Under the pieces are notes generated by a model that made no database searches, was not told where the DNA came from, and saw nothing but the letters and a program-made list of their open reading frames with translations. Shown one piece after another: positions 8,674 to 17,349 of a stretch of DNA of 64,000 nucleotides. The translations under genes were made by a program, and so were the position numbers. Source of the DNA: Mageeibacillus sp. UBA6976 (GTDB lineage Bacteria > Bacillota > Clostridia > Saccharofermentanales > Saccharofermentanaceae); contig DJYO01000031.1 in the NCBI GenBank assembly GCA_002450155.1, positions 82,980-146,979 of the forward strand. Direction: 5' to 3'. Numbering within the stretch: the first letter of the stretch is position 1; each line of letters begins with the position of its first letter.

Positions 8674-9540
8674 ATGCGCATAGTAGATGCACACTGCCAC
8701 ATATACCCTGAAGAGATCGCCCAGAGGGCTATTGACGGCATCAGCAGTTTTTACGGTATCAAGAGAAGTGACGAGGGCTTTACCGCTTCGGATGAAGTAG
8801 GGAGCGCGCTTAAGGATGCAGGATTCTACTCCACCAACAAGGGCACAGTCTCTGATCTGATAGCAAAAGAGACCAAGGCCGGAGTTACCCATTTCCTCTG
8901 TCACTCCGTGGCAACAGACCCAAGTCAGGTCAGGAATATAAATACTTTCATCAGTTCCGAAGTAGCAAAACACCCCGGGCTTATTACCGGTTTTGGCACC
9001 CTGAATCCTTATTCAGAGCATATAGAAGATGATCTTGCGCACCTTCTGGATCTGGGGCTTAAGGGTGTCAAGCTTCATCCGGACACCCAGCGTTTTGAGC
9101 TGGACGGTAAGAGGTCTCTTAAGCTTGCAGGCATGATATCAGATAGCAAGCTCACTGTACTTGTACACTGCGGTGATTATCGATATGATTATTCAAATCC
9201 CGAGAGAGTCAGATCCTTCATTAAGAAGATGCCGGATCTTACCATAATCGGAGCTCACTTCGGCGGATGGAGCAAGTGGAGACAGGCATATGATCTCTTG
9301 CCCGGATTATCCGACAGGTTCTATGTGGACTTAAGTTCCAGCCTCTATGCGCTGTCGCCTGAGTCGGCAAGGGACATGATCAGGAAGTTCGGAGCAGACA
9401 GGGTGCTCTTCGGGACTGACTATCCAATGTGGGATATTGCGACCGAGCTTAAGAGAATGACTAAACTGGGACTTAGCAAGGAAGAGAAGGAACTGATCTA
9501 TCACGCTAATGCGGAGAGGCTTCTGGGAATTGATAATTAA
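8674..9540 (+). CDS. Metal-dependent amidohydrolase, Amidohydro_2 family
   Basis: A 288-residue TIM-barrel hydrolase. Metal-ligand motifs are visible in order: DAHCHIYP at residues 5-12, GVKLHPDTQ around 131, VHCGDY near 165, IGAHFGGW near 193 and FGTDYPMWD near 246. Family members cleave C-N or C-C bonds or decarboxylate aromatic acids; the substrate cannot be told here. A GAGGTGA ribosome site sits 5 bases before the ATG. Its 3' end overlaps the tsaE start, so it heads that operon although it has no known link to t6A synthesis. Confidence 0.85.
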   Translation: MRIVDAHCHIYPEEIAQRAIDGISSFYGIKRSDEGFTASDEVGSALKDAGFYSTNKGTVSDLIAKETKAGVTHFLCHSVATDPSQVRNINTFISSEVAKHPGLITGFGTLNPYSEHIEDDLAHLLDLGLKGVKLHPDTQRFELDGKRSLKLAGMISDSKLTVLVHCGDYRYDYSNPERVRSFIKKMPDLTIIGAHFGGWSKWRQAYDLLPGLSDRFYVDLSSSLYALSPESARDMIRKFGADRVLFGTDYPMWDIATELKRMTKLGLSKEEKELIYHANAERLLGIDN

Positions 9541-10003
9541 GTTTGAGACACGATCGGAAGATGAGACCGAGAGATTCGGCGAGGAGTTTGCCAAGGGACT
9601 TACAGAGGGCGACATTATCGCCATGGACGGGGACCTTGGTGCAGGCAAGACCTGCATGACCAGGGGCATCGCAAGAGGCCTCGGCGTTACATCTCATGTC
9701 TCGTCACCCACGTTTACCCTTGTAAATGAATATGAGGGCGGCAGGCTCATGCTCTACCATTTTGACACATATAGACTCTCGGGAGAGGATGACTTTATCG
9801 CTTCGGGACTTGACGAGTATTTCGGAAGGGGCGTTTGCGTTATCGAATGGAGCGAGAATCTGGGTGATCTTCTTGACGGAGCGCTCAAGATAAGGATTAC
9901 CGGCAGCGGTGATACAAGGACTGTAGAGGTCAGCACAAGAGACGCCGTTAAGGTCAGGATCATTACCGAAGCTATTGGGAGGGCAGGTCTTAAGATATTA
10001 TGA
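9530..10003 (+). CDS. tsaE: tRNA threonylcarbamoyladenosine biosynthesis ATPase TsaE
   Basis: A P-loop ATPase of about 157 residues; the Walker A motif GDLGAGKT lies near residue 35 and an SSPTFTLVNEY segment follows. TsaE works with TsaB and TsaD in making t6A at position 37 of ANN-decoding tRNAs. I choose the TTG at 9530 because GGAGAGG lies 11 bases upstream and the protein then begins MIIKFET; an ATG at 9509 would add seven residues. It overlaps the amidohydrolase by 11 bases and tsaB by 4. Confidence 0.92.
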   Translation: MIIKFETRSEDETERFGEEFAKGLTEGDIIAMDGDLGAGKTCMTRGIARGLGVTSHVSSPTFTLVNEYEGGRLMLYHFDTYRLSGEDDFIASGLDEYFGRGVCVIEWSENLGDLLDGALKIRITGSGDTRTVEVSTRDAVKVRIITEAIGRAGLKIL

Positions 10004-10746
10004 AGATAATGGTTTGTGATACTTCTAATTCAACTTGCTGCGCAGGTATATTCGAGGACGGCAAAGAGATCGCATACCGCCTGAGCTTTGAAGACAGGAC
10101 TCATTCCGAGACCTTTATGCCGCTCGTAGATGAGGTCATGAATTCTGCAGGGCTTAAATATTCTGACATTGATGCATATGCCGTTACGGTGGGACCCGGT
10201 TCTTTTACGGGGATCAGGATCGGCATTGCGGCAGTTAAGGGAATGGCTCTTGCAACAGGAGCGGGCTGCATAGGGATATCTTCTACCGAGGCACTTGCCA
10301 GAAGCTGCGAGAATGCAACAAGATCCCCCAAGAGCGAGACGATCATCATACCGGCTTTCGATGCCAGGAACAAGAGGGTATTTGCCAAGGCAGAAGAAGA
10401 GGACACACATAAGACCCTGATAAAAGAAGATGCATACGATGCAAAAGATCTTGCTCTTAAGGTGACAAAGCTTCCCGAAGTTATCTACAATGCAAGGAAG
10501 CAGATCCTTGTGGTAGGCAGCGGGGCCAAAGTAATGAAGCAGGCTTTTGAAGATATAGGCGCAAGACTTAATGTCTACTATGCGTCAGGTGCTGCGATAC
10601 TGCCAAAGGGCATAGCCCTTGTAGCTTTCGATAAGCTGAAGAATGAACCTGCCGTCTCTGCAAGAGACATTACGGCAAATTATTGCGCGGCATCCAGAGT
10701 AAAGACATTGGAGCAACAGAGGCGTGAGAAGAGCAGTAATATCTGA
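10000..10746 (+). CDS. tsaB: tRNA threonylcarbamoyladenosine biosynthesis protein TsaB
   Basis: A 248-residue ASKHA-fold protein starting MKIMVCDTSNSTCCAG, with the hallmark VTVGPGSFTGIRIGIAA near residue 64. TsaB is a paralogue of the catalytic TsaD and scaffolds the t6A complex. It overlaps tsaE by ATGA and rimI by about 23 bases, so translation is tightly coupled. tsaD itself is not in this window. Confidence 0.93.
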   Translation: MKIMVCDTSNSTCCAGIFEDGKEIAYRLSFEDRTHSETFMPLVDEVMNSAGLKYSDIDAYAVTVGPGSFTGIRIGIAAVKGMALATGAGCIGISSTEALARSCENATRSPKSETIIIPAFDARNKRVFAKAEEEDTHKTLIKEDAYDAKDLALKVTKLPEVIYNARKQILVVGSGAKVMKQAFEDIGARLNVYYASGAAILPKGIALVAFDKLKNEPAVSARDITANYCAASRVKTLEQQRREKSSNI

Positions 10747-11152
10747 CGTCCCCTTTATAATGGCTCTCGAGAAGGGAGCAATAGACCATCCCTGGCAGGA
10801 ACAGGACATAATTGCCTTAGTAGAGGATGCTAATAAGATCTGCCTTGTTGAGACGGATGCTAATGGTGAGATAACAGGCTATATCGGATGCGACTGGGTC
10901 CTGGATGAAGCGAGCATCGGAAATATCGTGGTATCTCCTGAGCATAGAAGACAGGGCATCGGAGCAGGGCTTATAAGCAGGCTTTTATCCATGCTCAAAG
11001 ACCGCGGGATAACGGTGATATTTCTTGAAGTAAGATTTGATAACGAGGCTGCAATAGCGCTTTATACCGGGCTCGGATTCGAGGTCTATAACAGGCGCAG
11101 GGATTACTACGGCGAGGGTATAGATGCCCTCCTTATGAAGAAGTTAATCTGA
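10724..11152 (+). CDS. rimI: GNAT acetyltransferase, RimI type (ribosomal protein S18 N-acetyltransferase)
   Basis: A 142-residue GNAT protein with the RimI signature: DHPWQEQDI near the N-terminus, the acetyl-CoA binding loop VVSPEHRRQGIGAGLI, and LEVRFDNEAAIALYTGLGFE. The usual VR.SN motif is VRFDN here. It starts at a GTG inside the 3' end of tsaB. The tsaE-tsaB-rimI order is common in bacteria. Known members acetylate the N-terminus of S18, though some act more broadly. Confidence 0.88.
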   Translation: MRRAVISDVPFIMALEKGAIDHPWQEQDIIALVEDANKICLVETDANGEITGYIGCDWVLDEASIGNIVVSPEHRRQGIGAGLISRLLSMLKDRGITVIFLEVRFDNEAAIALYTGLGFEVYNRRRDYYGEGIDALLMKKLI

Positions 11153-11240
11153 TACGATTGTGATTTTTAACAAAAGAAAATCTTAAATAAACTCCATTTG
11201 AGTTAAATAGTCGAATTTGCTTTTAAAGCCGTTTTTTGTG

Positions 11241-11269
11241 TTGATTTTAAAGGTGTTCAAAAATATACT
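11241..11269 (+). promoter_or_regulatory. Promoter of the Crh-like/uvrC operon
   Basis: TTGATT (11241-11246) and TATACT (11264-11269) with a 17-base spacer, 29 bases before the HPr-like ATG. The rest of 11153-11298 is AT-rich with no gene. Confidence 0.6.
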
Positions 11270-11298
11270 TATCTCGTAATTCCTGCGGGGGTGTTAAG

Positions 11299-11559
11299 AT
11301 GATCAAAGAGACAATTCTTTTTCAGTGTGAAGACGCGTTACAGATGAAGGCTGTAGCTGTTCTCGTTCAGAAGGCATCAGCATTCAGAAGCACCATATAT
11401 CTGATCCGCAACGGAAGAAGAGCAAACGCCAAGAGCTTACTCGGAGTTATGTCACTCGGTATCGAGAGTGGCGCCTCAATAGAGATCGAGGCAGAGGGTG
11501 ACGATGAGAAGGCTGCAGCAGATGCACTTGCTTCTCAACTCAAGAATCCTCAGACGTGA
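11299..11559 (+). CDS. HPr-like protein without His15 but with Ser46 (Crh-like)
   Basis: An 86-residue HPr-fold protein. The PTS phospho-acceptor His15 of HPr is Gln15 here (ALQMKA in place of the usual G-I-H-A-R-P), so it should not carry PTS phosphate. The regulatory site is intact: Ser46 falls at exactly residue 46 in NAKSLLGVMSLG, the segment phosphorylated by HPr kinase. This Gln15/Ser46 pattern is that of Bacillus Crh, a carbon-catabolite co-regulator of CcpA. A Crh-like role is inferred. It overlaps uvrC by 4 bases and has its own promoter. Confidence 0.85.
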   Translation: MIKETILFQCEDALQMKAVAVLVQKASAFRSTIYLIRNGRRANAKSLLGVMSLGIESGASIEIEAEGDDEKAAADALASQLKNPQT

Positions 11560-13427
11560 GACAAATAGAACGCAATTTCGACGCAAGACTTGATACAGTA
11601 CCTTTAAGTCCCGGGGTCTATCTTATGAAGGATAGCACTGGGGCTGTTATTTATGTTGGCAAAGCCAAGAAACTCAGGAACAGGCTCAGGAGTTATTTCG
11701 GAGGCGGCGTAATATCCAGCAACAAGGTAGCTGCCATGGTAAGCCATGTAGCGGATTTTGAATATACGGTAGTAGGCTCCGAGTCTGAGGCTCTGCTCCT
11801 GGAGAATAACCTCATCAAGCGCTATCAGCCCAAATACAATATACTGCTGAGAGATGACAAAGGATATCCTTATATCTGCATCTCCCTTAACGAAGCCTAC
11901 CCCAGAGTGTTTAAAGCCTTCAGGCCTGATCCCAAGGCACGCAAGGCAGGGGCTGTCTACTATGGGCCTTATATGAATGGTGACTGCTTCGAGGTGCTTA
12001 AGATCATAGGGGATATCTTCCCCCTTAAGCGCTGCAAGAAGATCTTTCCCAGGGATATAGGCAAGGAGAGGCCCTGCCTTAACTATCACATAGGCAAGTG
12101 TATGGCACCCTGCAGCGGCGATGTCAGCATGGAAGACTACAGGGCCATGATCGATAAGATCGTCATGTTCTTTGAGGGTAAATACAAGGGGATAGAAGAA
12201 GACATAGAACTCCAGATGCAGAAGGCTTCTTCCGAACTCAATTTTGAGAAGGCCGGAATATTAAGAGACAGGCTCTTTGCCTTGAGAAATGTCAGCAGGA
12301 ATCAGCATGTCTATCTTAATATCGAGAGGGATGTGGATGCCATAGGACTCTATTCTGACGCAGGAGAGACCTGCGTCCGCAAGCTGGAATTAAGACAGGG
12401 CAGGGTAGTTGGCTCATCCACATATTTCATAAGCGGCGCTGATGACGAAGCACCTGATATCCTGAAGAATTTCATCATGCAGTATTACGAGGATGCGCCG
12501 ATGGTGCCGCCCATGATCCTGGTCCCCTTTGAAAGTGAGGACAAAGAGGAGATAGAAGCATACCTTACGGATATCGCAGGGCGCAAGGTAAACCTTCACA
12601 AAGCAGAGCGTGGTGAGCTCAGCGACCTGGCTAAACTTGCTGCCTCAAATGCCAGGGAGATGATGGTCAGGAGGATCTTAAGAGGGGGCGCATCAGGCGC
12701 GGATCCCACGATCCCTCTTAGATATCTCGAAGAGCTGATAGGCGCTCCCGAAGGAGCGATATCCAGAGCAGAATCCTTCGATATAAGCAATTTGGGCAAC
12801 GACGATATCTGTTCCGGCATGGTGGTGTTTAAAGACGGCAAGCCGGACCGATCCTCATACAGACTCTTTAAGATGAAGAGAGTCTTGACCCAGGACGATT
12901 TTGCATCCATGAGGGAGACTCTTACAAGGCGTTTCAGCCATCTCGGGCAGAAGGGTTTTGAACGTCCCGACATAATACTCGTGGACGGTGGAGCAGGCCA
13001 GCTCAGTGCTGTAGCTTCGGTAGTAAGATCCATAGAGGGCACATCGGATATCTATCTTGCAGGCATGTATAAGAATGACAGGCATAAGACCGCCGGCATT
13101 ATATTCGAGGACGGAAGGCAGATAGATCTTGAGGGAAGGACACTTACCGATCAGGAGATCAGTCTTCTGAGATTCCTTACCACGGTCCAAAGCGAAGTCC
13201 ATAGGTTCGCCATAAGCTATCAGCGTAAACTCTCCGGCAAGCGCAATATCAGATATAAGCTCGAGGCTATCGAGGGAATAGGCCCTGCCAAGAGGAAGAA
13301 TCTTCTTGCTCATTTTGGTACAATTAAGGGCGTGGAAGGCGCCGGCATAGAAGAACTGGAACAGTGCAAAGGTATCAGTTCTGCTGATGCGAGAGCCATC
13401 CGCAGATTCTTTCACGGAGATGAGTAA
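11556..13427 (+). CDS. uvrC: Excinuclease ABC subunit C
   Basis: A 623-residue UvrC of normal length. Domains in order: GIY-YIG nuclease (residues ~12-95, GVYLMKDSTGAVIYVGKAK), a Cys cluster region, the UVR motif (ELNFEKAGILRDRL, ~225-240), the RNase H-like endonuclease core (SFDISNLGNDDICSGMVVF and ILVDGGAGQLSA), and C-terminal helix-hairpin-helix motifs (IEGIGPAKRKNLL). It makes both incisions in nucleotide excision repair. It starts at a GTG overlapping the Crh-like gene and ends in a TAATG junction with the phosphoesterase. Confidence 0.96.
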   Translation: MRQIERNFDARLDTVPLSPGVYLMKDSTGAVIYVGKAKKLRNRLRSYFGGGVISSNKVAAMVSHVADFEYTVVGSESEALLLENNLIKRYQPKYNILLRDDKGYPYICISLNEAYPRVFKAFRPDPKARKAGAVYYGPYMNGDCFEVLKIIGDIFPLKRCKKIFPRDIGKERPCLNYHIGKCMAPCSGDVSMEDYRAMIDKIVMFFEGKYKGIEEDIELQMQKASSELNFEKAGILRDRLFALRNVSRNQHVYLNIERDVDAIGLYSDAGETCVRKLELRQGRVVGSSTYFISGADDEAPDILKNFIMQYYEDAPMVPPMILVPFESEDKEEIEAYLTDIAGRKVNLHKAERGELSDLAKLAASNAREMMVRRILRGGASGADPTIPLRYLEELIGAPEGAISRAESFDISNLGNDDICSGMVVFKDGKPDRSSYRLFKMKRVLTQDDFASMRETLTRRFSHLGQKGFERPDIILVDGGAGQLSAVASVVRSIEGTSDIYLAGMYKNDRHKTAGIIFEDGRQIDLEGRTLTDQEISLLRFLTTVQSEVHRFAISYQRKLSGKRNIRYKLEAIEGIGPAKRKNLLAHFGTIKGVEGAGIEELEQCKGISSADARAIRRFFHGDE

Positions 13428-14140
13428 TGGCAATTTACGCACTGGCAGATCTGCATCTGTCCCTGTCAAATCCTGACAAGTCAATGGATGTGTTCGGTCC
13501 TTCATGGAAGGACTATATCGGGCTTATCAAAGCTAACTGGGAAGATTCTGTCAGTGCAGATGATACGGTCCTTATAGCAGGGGACATTTCCTGGGCAACG
13601 TATATAAGCAAGGCAGAAGAAGACTTTGAGTTCCTCTCATCTCTGCCGGGACGCAAACTGATATCCCGGGGCAATCACGATTACTGGTGGACCAGCAAAA
13701 AGAAGATGGATGAATTCTTCGAATCCCATAACTATCCCGGGATCGAAGTCGTAAGGACTAATCTTCTTGAAGCAGAGGGCTGCCTTATATCCGGCACCAG
13801 AGGCTGGACATTTTACAGTCAGAAATCCCAGGAAGGCAGCGAAGACCGCAAGATCTACGACAGGGAACTCCTGAGGATCGGGCTCTGCCTCAAAGAATTT
13901 GAAACAGCAGACCCTGAGTATAAGAAGACCAGGATACTCATGATCCACTATCCGCCCCTGTCCAGGGAACGCCATACTACAGCAATAACAGAGCTCCTTA
14001 AAGGCAATGTGGACATATGCGTATACGGGCACCTGCACGGTAATGCCCACAAAGGGATCTTCGAGGGGGAATCGGAGGGCGTAAGATATATATGCACTTC
14101 ATCAGATTATCTGGGCTTTAAGCCGGTGAGGATACTATGA
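13427..14140 (+). CDS. Calcineurin-like metallophosphoesterase
   Basis: A 237-residue protein with the five metallophosphoesterase signatures: DLHLS (residue ~8), GDISWA (~51), GNHDYW (~82), HYPP (~180) and GHLHG (~205). Family members hydrolyse phosphomono- or diesters with two metal ions. It is cytoplasmic, with no signal peptide. It is joined by a 1-base overlap to uvrC and a 4-base overlap to the membrane protein that follows. A link to DNA repair is suggested only by position. Confidence 0.85.
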   Translation: MAIYALADLHLSLSNPDKSMDVFGPSWKDYIGLIKANWEDSVSADDTVLIAGDISWATYISKAEEDFEFLSSLPGRKLISRGNHDYWWTSKKKMDEFFESHNYPGIEVVRTNLLEAEGCLISGTRGWTFYSQKSQEGSEDRKIYDRELLRIGLCLKEFETADPEYKKTRILMIHYPPLSRERHTTAITELLKGNVDICVYGHLHGNAHKGIFEGESEGVRYICTSSDYLGFKPVRIL

Positions 14141-16038
14141 AGAATAAGATCGGGACATCAAGAGCGCTCATTATATCCGTCATTCTGACATTGATCACTC
14201 TGGCGCTCATGCTGCTTATGAAGCCTGCTTTCCCGGACAGATCTGCCATCTATGCGGTGAATAGGCCCATAGGTTCCTTTGATGTTATGCCGGGCAGCTC
14301 CGTTGATGTAAGATTTACTCCCTTTACAGATTTCGACTCCGTATCGGTTGCAATAGAAGAGGACTCTCCCCAGAAGGAATATGAATCAGCCATAGTCCGG
14401 GAAGATGACTCCTATGTGCTCACCATAACCAATCCCGGAGATAAAGTCCTCAAGGTAATAACCCAGGTCCCCGGCTGCTATCCGGGAATAGATGCGATGG
14501 AAGACGGGACCAAGCTTGATATCGGGGTCTATAAAGACGGGAGCAGTGGCGCCAAGATCTATCCTGCGATAGTGATCCTGACCTGCGCATTTGTGTTTAT
14601 AGTAAGCTTCATGGCTTTGAAGGGGATTCTTACCCCCTCTCTGTTCTATCTGATATCCGCTCTGATACTGGGTCTGGGTGTTTATCCATTGCTTTATCCT
14701 GCCTGGTCAGCCCACGATGCTGACGCTCACTATCAGGCGGCATACCGCTTCTCGAATATACTCCTGGGCCAGGGGACAGATTACATAGGCAGAAGGTGCG
14801 ATAATGAATTCTACAGCCTCGCCTGGAAGCGCTTTATACTGGACGGCGGCTTCAGGCCCGATCCGTCTAACGAGATGATCTATCCCGTTACATCTTCTCT
14901 TGGTAAGATCTTTGCCCGGGGGGCAGATCTTGAGCTGACTCCTTCTGAATTCGAGGCATTTGAGAGGATGCTCTTTTACAATATCTTCAACTATCTGCCA
15001 TTGTCTTTAGGTATAGCATTTGCAAGGCTTATAAAGCTTGCTCCCATCTATATGATCTCCATGGGCAGACTGTTTGAAGGAATAGTCATAACGGCATTTA
15101 CTTACCGCGCCATCAGGATGGTAAAGAGCGAAAGGGTATCCTACGCTCTGGCGCTCATGAATCTCTTCCCCATGTCCCTGATATTTATAACATCCTACAG
15201 TTACGACGGCATCGTGCTTATGGTGGTAACATGCGCTGCGGCATGTATTTTCCGCCTTATGCAAAAGGATGACTCTCCCTCTATAGCCCTCATAATAGAG
15301 AGCTTCATATGGTTTTTCCTTTTGGGAGCAGTCAAAGGCGGCGGATATCTTATGTTCCTGCCCCTGGTATTCCTCATCCTGAGAAAACCCTTAAGATCCA
15401 AATGGAACCTTATCCCTCTGGGACTGGTACTGGTATCCGTGGCATCAGTTATACTCTTTGATGTTATCTTAAGGCCTGATATCGGATTCTTCCAGTTAGG
15501 CGGCGAGGAAGGGCATTTCGAAGCAAGCTTTGCTTTATATCACCCCCTTAAGTATGTCTTTATGTGCTTAAGCACTCTCCTGGCTTACTCCGGTGAGATA
15601 TTCGTCGATTCCATAGGAAGATGCGAAGGCTGGAATGAGGAGGCCGTGCCGGTGCTTTTGATCCTTGCAGTTGCGGCCTTGGCCCTGGGTATGATCATTG
15701 CTGCAAGACCTGATCTTAAGGTCACAAAGAAGACTTCTTTGTCTCTTGGACTTTGCTGCTTCCTGCTGCTGTTCCTGACCCCTGTAATGCTCCTTAAGGA
15801 CACTCCTGTGGACTATGTGCTGATAATGGGCGTGCAGGGCAGGTATTTCAGGCCTATGGCAGCATTTATCCTTATCCTCCTGGCAGGGCTTAAGGATAAG
15901 ATCGAAGATAAGGCGGGAGCAAAGCTTACTTTAAGTCAGGACAAGGCGCAGCTTGTCATGCTCGTATCCCAGATAGGATTTGCCCTTGCCTCGGCGGGCA
16001 TCATAATAAGCCTTGCTCTAAAGTATCTGTCAAGATAG
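14137..16038 (+). CDS. Polytopic membrane protein, DUF2142-like
   Basis: A 633-residue protein: an N-terminal membrane segment, an extracytoplasmic region (~35-140), then about ten hydrophobic segments. After the second membrane segment it has PAWSAHDADAHYQAAYRFSN, an acidic/His loop like that of DUF2142 proteins, which resemble GT-C fold glycosyltransferases. Such proteins are thought to act in cell-envelope glycan synthesis, with the acidic loop near the active site. It ends the Crh-like-uvrC-phosphoesterase operon. The family assignment is by motif and topology only. Confidence 0.6.
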   Translation: MKNKIGTSRALIISVILTLITLALMLLMKPAFPDRSAIYAVNRPIGSFDVMPGSSVDVRFTPFTDFDSVSVAIEEDSPQKEYESAIVREDDSYVLTITNPGDKVLKVITQVPGCYPGIDAMEDGTKLDIGVYKDGSSGAKIYPAIVILTCAFVFIVSFMALKGILTPSLFYLISALILGLGVYPLLYPAWSAHDADAHYQAAYRFSNILLGQGTDYIGRRCDNEFYSLAWKRFILDGGFRPDPSNEMIYPVTSSLGKIFARGADLELTPSEFEAFERMLFYNIFNYLPLSLGIAFARLIKLAPIYMISMGRLFEGIVITAFTYRAIRMVKSERVSYALALMNLFPMSLIFITSYSYDGIVLMVVTCAAACIFRLMQKDDSPSIALIIESFIWFFLLGAVKGGGYLMFLPLVFLILRKPLRSKWNLIPLGLVLVSVASVILFDVILRPDIGFFQLGGEEGHFEASFALYHPLKYVFMCLSTLLAYSGEIFVDSIGRCEGWNEEAVPVLLILAVAALALGMIIAARPDLKVTKKTSLSLGLCCFLLLFLTPVMLLKDTPVDYVLIMGVQGRYFRPMAAFILILLAGLKDKIEDKAGAKLTLSQDKAQLVMLVSQIGFALASAGIIISLALKYLSR

Positions 16039-16113
16039 GGCTTTAAAAATTTTTTTTCGAACCTGCAAACTCAATAAATCCAATGGTTTCGGGGATAGAT
16101 AAAACAAATTTGA

Positions 16114-16141
16114 TTGCTATTTATTTATATTGTTTTATAAT
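16114..16141 (+). promoter_or_regulatory. Promoter of the yicC-remA-gmk-rpoZ-glyS operon
   Basis: TTGCTA (16114-16119) and TATAAT (16136-16141) with a 16-base spacer. Transcription should start near 16148, before the hairpin at 16153. Confidence 0.55.
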
Positions 16142-16152
16142 TTATGCATAGT

Positions 16153-16196
16153 AAAAGCCTCAGGCAAAAGGGATATCCTTTAACCGGGCTTTTTTT
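16153..16196 (+). terminator. Terminator-like hairpin in the yicC leader (possible attenuator)
   Basis: The outer stem AAAAGCC (16153-16159) / GGCTTTT (16187-16193) encloses an inner stem AAAGG-GATAT-CCTTT, and the structure ends in seven T. It sits between the predicted promoter and the yicC ribosome site (AAGGAG at 16201), so it could control readthrough into the operon. Alternatively it ends transcripts from the upstream operon. Confidence 0.5.
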
Positions 16197-16215
16197 ACCC
16201 AAGGAGATATATCTA

Positions 16216-17106
16216 ATGGCATACAGTATGACAGGCTTTGGAAGAGCTGAGAAGATCTTTGACACCAGGAAATACACCGTCGAGATGAAGTCAGTTAACA
16301 ACAGGTACTGTGATATCAATATACGTATGCCGAGACTCTTCAATTTTGCAGATACCGAGATCCGCAAGCTCATAACTTCCGGTCTTGTAAGAGGCAAGGT
16401 CGATGTCTACATCTACTACACCGATACGAGCGCCGAGAGTGAGAACGTAACCGTTAATACAGGACTTGCAAGAGCCTATGTTGATGCCTGCAGAGAGCTT
16501 GCTGATTGCACAGGCAAGACAGACGATGTTACTGTTAAGGATCTGTGTGTATTCCCCGACATCCTCAAGGTTGAACAGGCTTCCGTTGATGAAGAGGTCA
16601 TCCTGGCGGAGCTTAGGGAGACTGTCACAGGCGCAATAGACGGCATGCTGGCAATGAGAGCAAGAGAGGGAGCAAATCTCGTCTCTGATCTTCTAGGCAA
16701 GATCTCCAAGCTTGAGGGATTAAGAGATACGATCGAGGCAAGGGAGCCTTCTGTCATAGAGATCTACAGGAACAAGTTAAGCGCAAGAGTGGACGAACTC
16801 TTACTTCCTGACAAGAGAGGATTCTACGATGAATCCCGCCTTGCGGCAGAGGTTGCCCTTTTCGCCGATAAGTGTGCCATAGACGAGGAAGTTACCAGGC
16901 TTACAAGTCACTTTGAGCAGGCGAGGAAGATCTTAGGTTCCGATAATAATGCCATAGGCAAGCAGATGGACTTCCTGGTCCAGGAGATCAATAGAGAGAT
17001 CAATACATGCGGTTCCAAGGCGAACGATATTGAGATAACCGGTAATGTCCTTCAGATGAAGAACATTGTGGAAGAGATAAGAGAACAGATCCAGAATCTG
17101 GTTTAA
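16216..17106 (+). CDS. yicC: YicC family endoribonuclease-like protein
   Basis: A 296-residue protein with the diagnostic start MAYSMTGFGRAEK and the YTVEMKSVNNRYCDI segment, and the C-terminal region (QEINREINTCGSKANDIEI) of the YicC family. Escherichia coli YicC is a hexameric endoribonuclease affecting sRNA turnover; the Bacillus relative is YloC. ATG 16216 is chosen because AAGGAG lies 9 bases upstream and the conserved N-terminus begins there; an upstream ATG at 16144 would read through the leader hairpin. It heads the conserved yicC-remA-gmk-rpoZ order of Bacillota. Confidence 0.93.
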   Translation: MAYSMTGFGRAEKIFDTRKYTVEMKSVNNRYCDINIRMPRLFNFADTEIRKLITSGLVRGKVDVYIYYTDTSAESENVTVNTGLARAYVDACRELADCTGKTDDVTVKDLCVFPDILKVEQASVDEEVILAELRETVTGAIDGMLAMRAREGANLVSDLLGKISKLEGLRDTIEAREPSVIEIYRNKLSARVDELLLPDKRGFYDESRLAAEVALFADKCAIDEEVTRLTSHFEQARKILGSDNNAIGKQMDFLVQEINREINTCGSKANDIEITGNVLQMKNIVEEIREQIQNLV

Positions 17107-17115
17107 GGGGCAAAG

Positions 17116-17349
17116 ATGGCAGAGTTTATTGATATCGGTTTCGGTAATATAGCGGCAAAGAACAGGGTAGTCTGTGTCTGTGCTGCTGATTCTGCCCCCT
17201 CCAGAAGGATGATCCAGGATGCCAAGGACAGAGGTGCCTGCGTAGATTGCTGCGCCGGCAAGAAGTGTAAGTCCATCCTGGTCACCGACACGGATATGGT
17301 CATCTTAAGTTCTCTTGACGTAGCTGAGATAAGGAGCAGATTAGAATGA
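17116..17349 (+). CDS. remA: RemA-like regulator (DUF370)
   Basis: A 77-residue protein with FIDIGFGNIAAKNRVVCV and SAPSRRMIQDAKDRG, the conserved DUF370/RemA signatures. RemA is a DNA-binding activator of extracellular matrix genes in Bacillus subtilis and forms octameric rings. This copy has four Cys in the second half (VDCCAGKKCKS plus one earlier), where other members usually have a GRRTR-like basic patch, so DNA binding may differ. It lies between yicC and gmk, its usual place. Confidence 0.85.
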   Translation: MAEFIDIGFGNIAAKNRVVCVCAADSAPSRRMIQDAKDRGACVDCCAGKKCKSILVTDTDMVILSSLDVAEIRSRLE

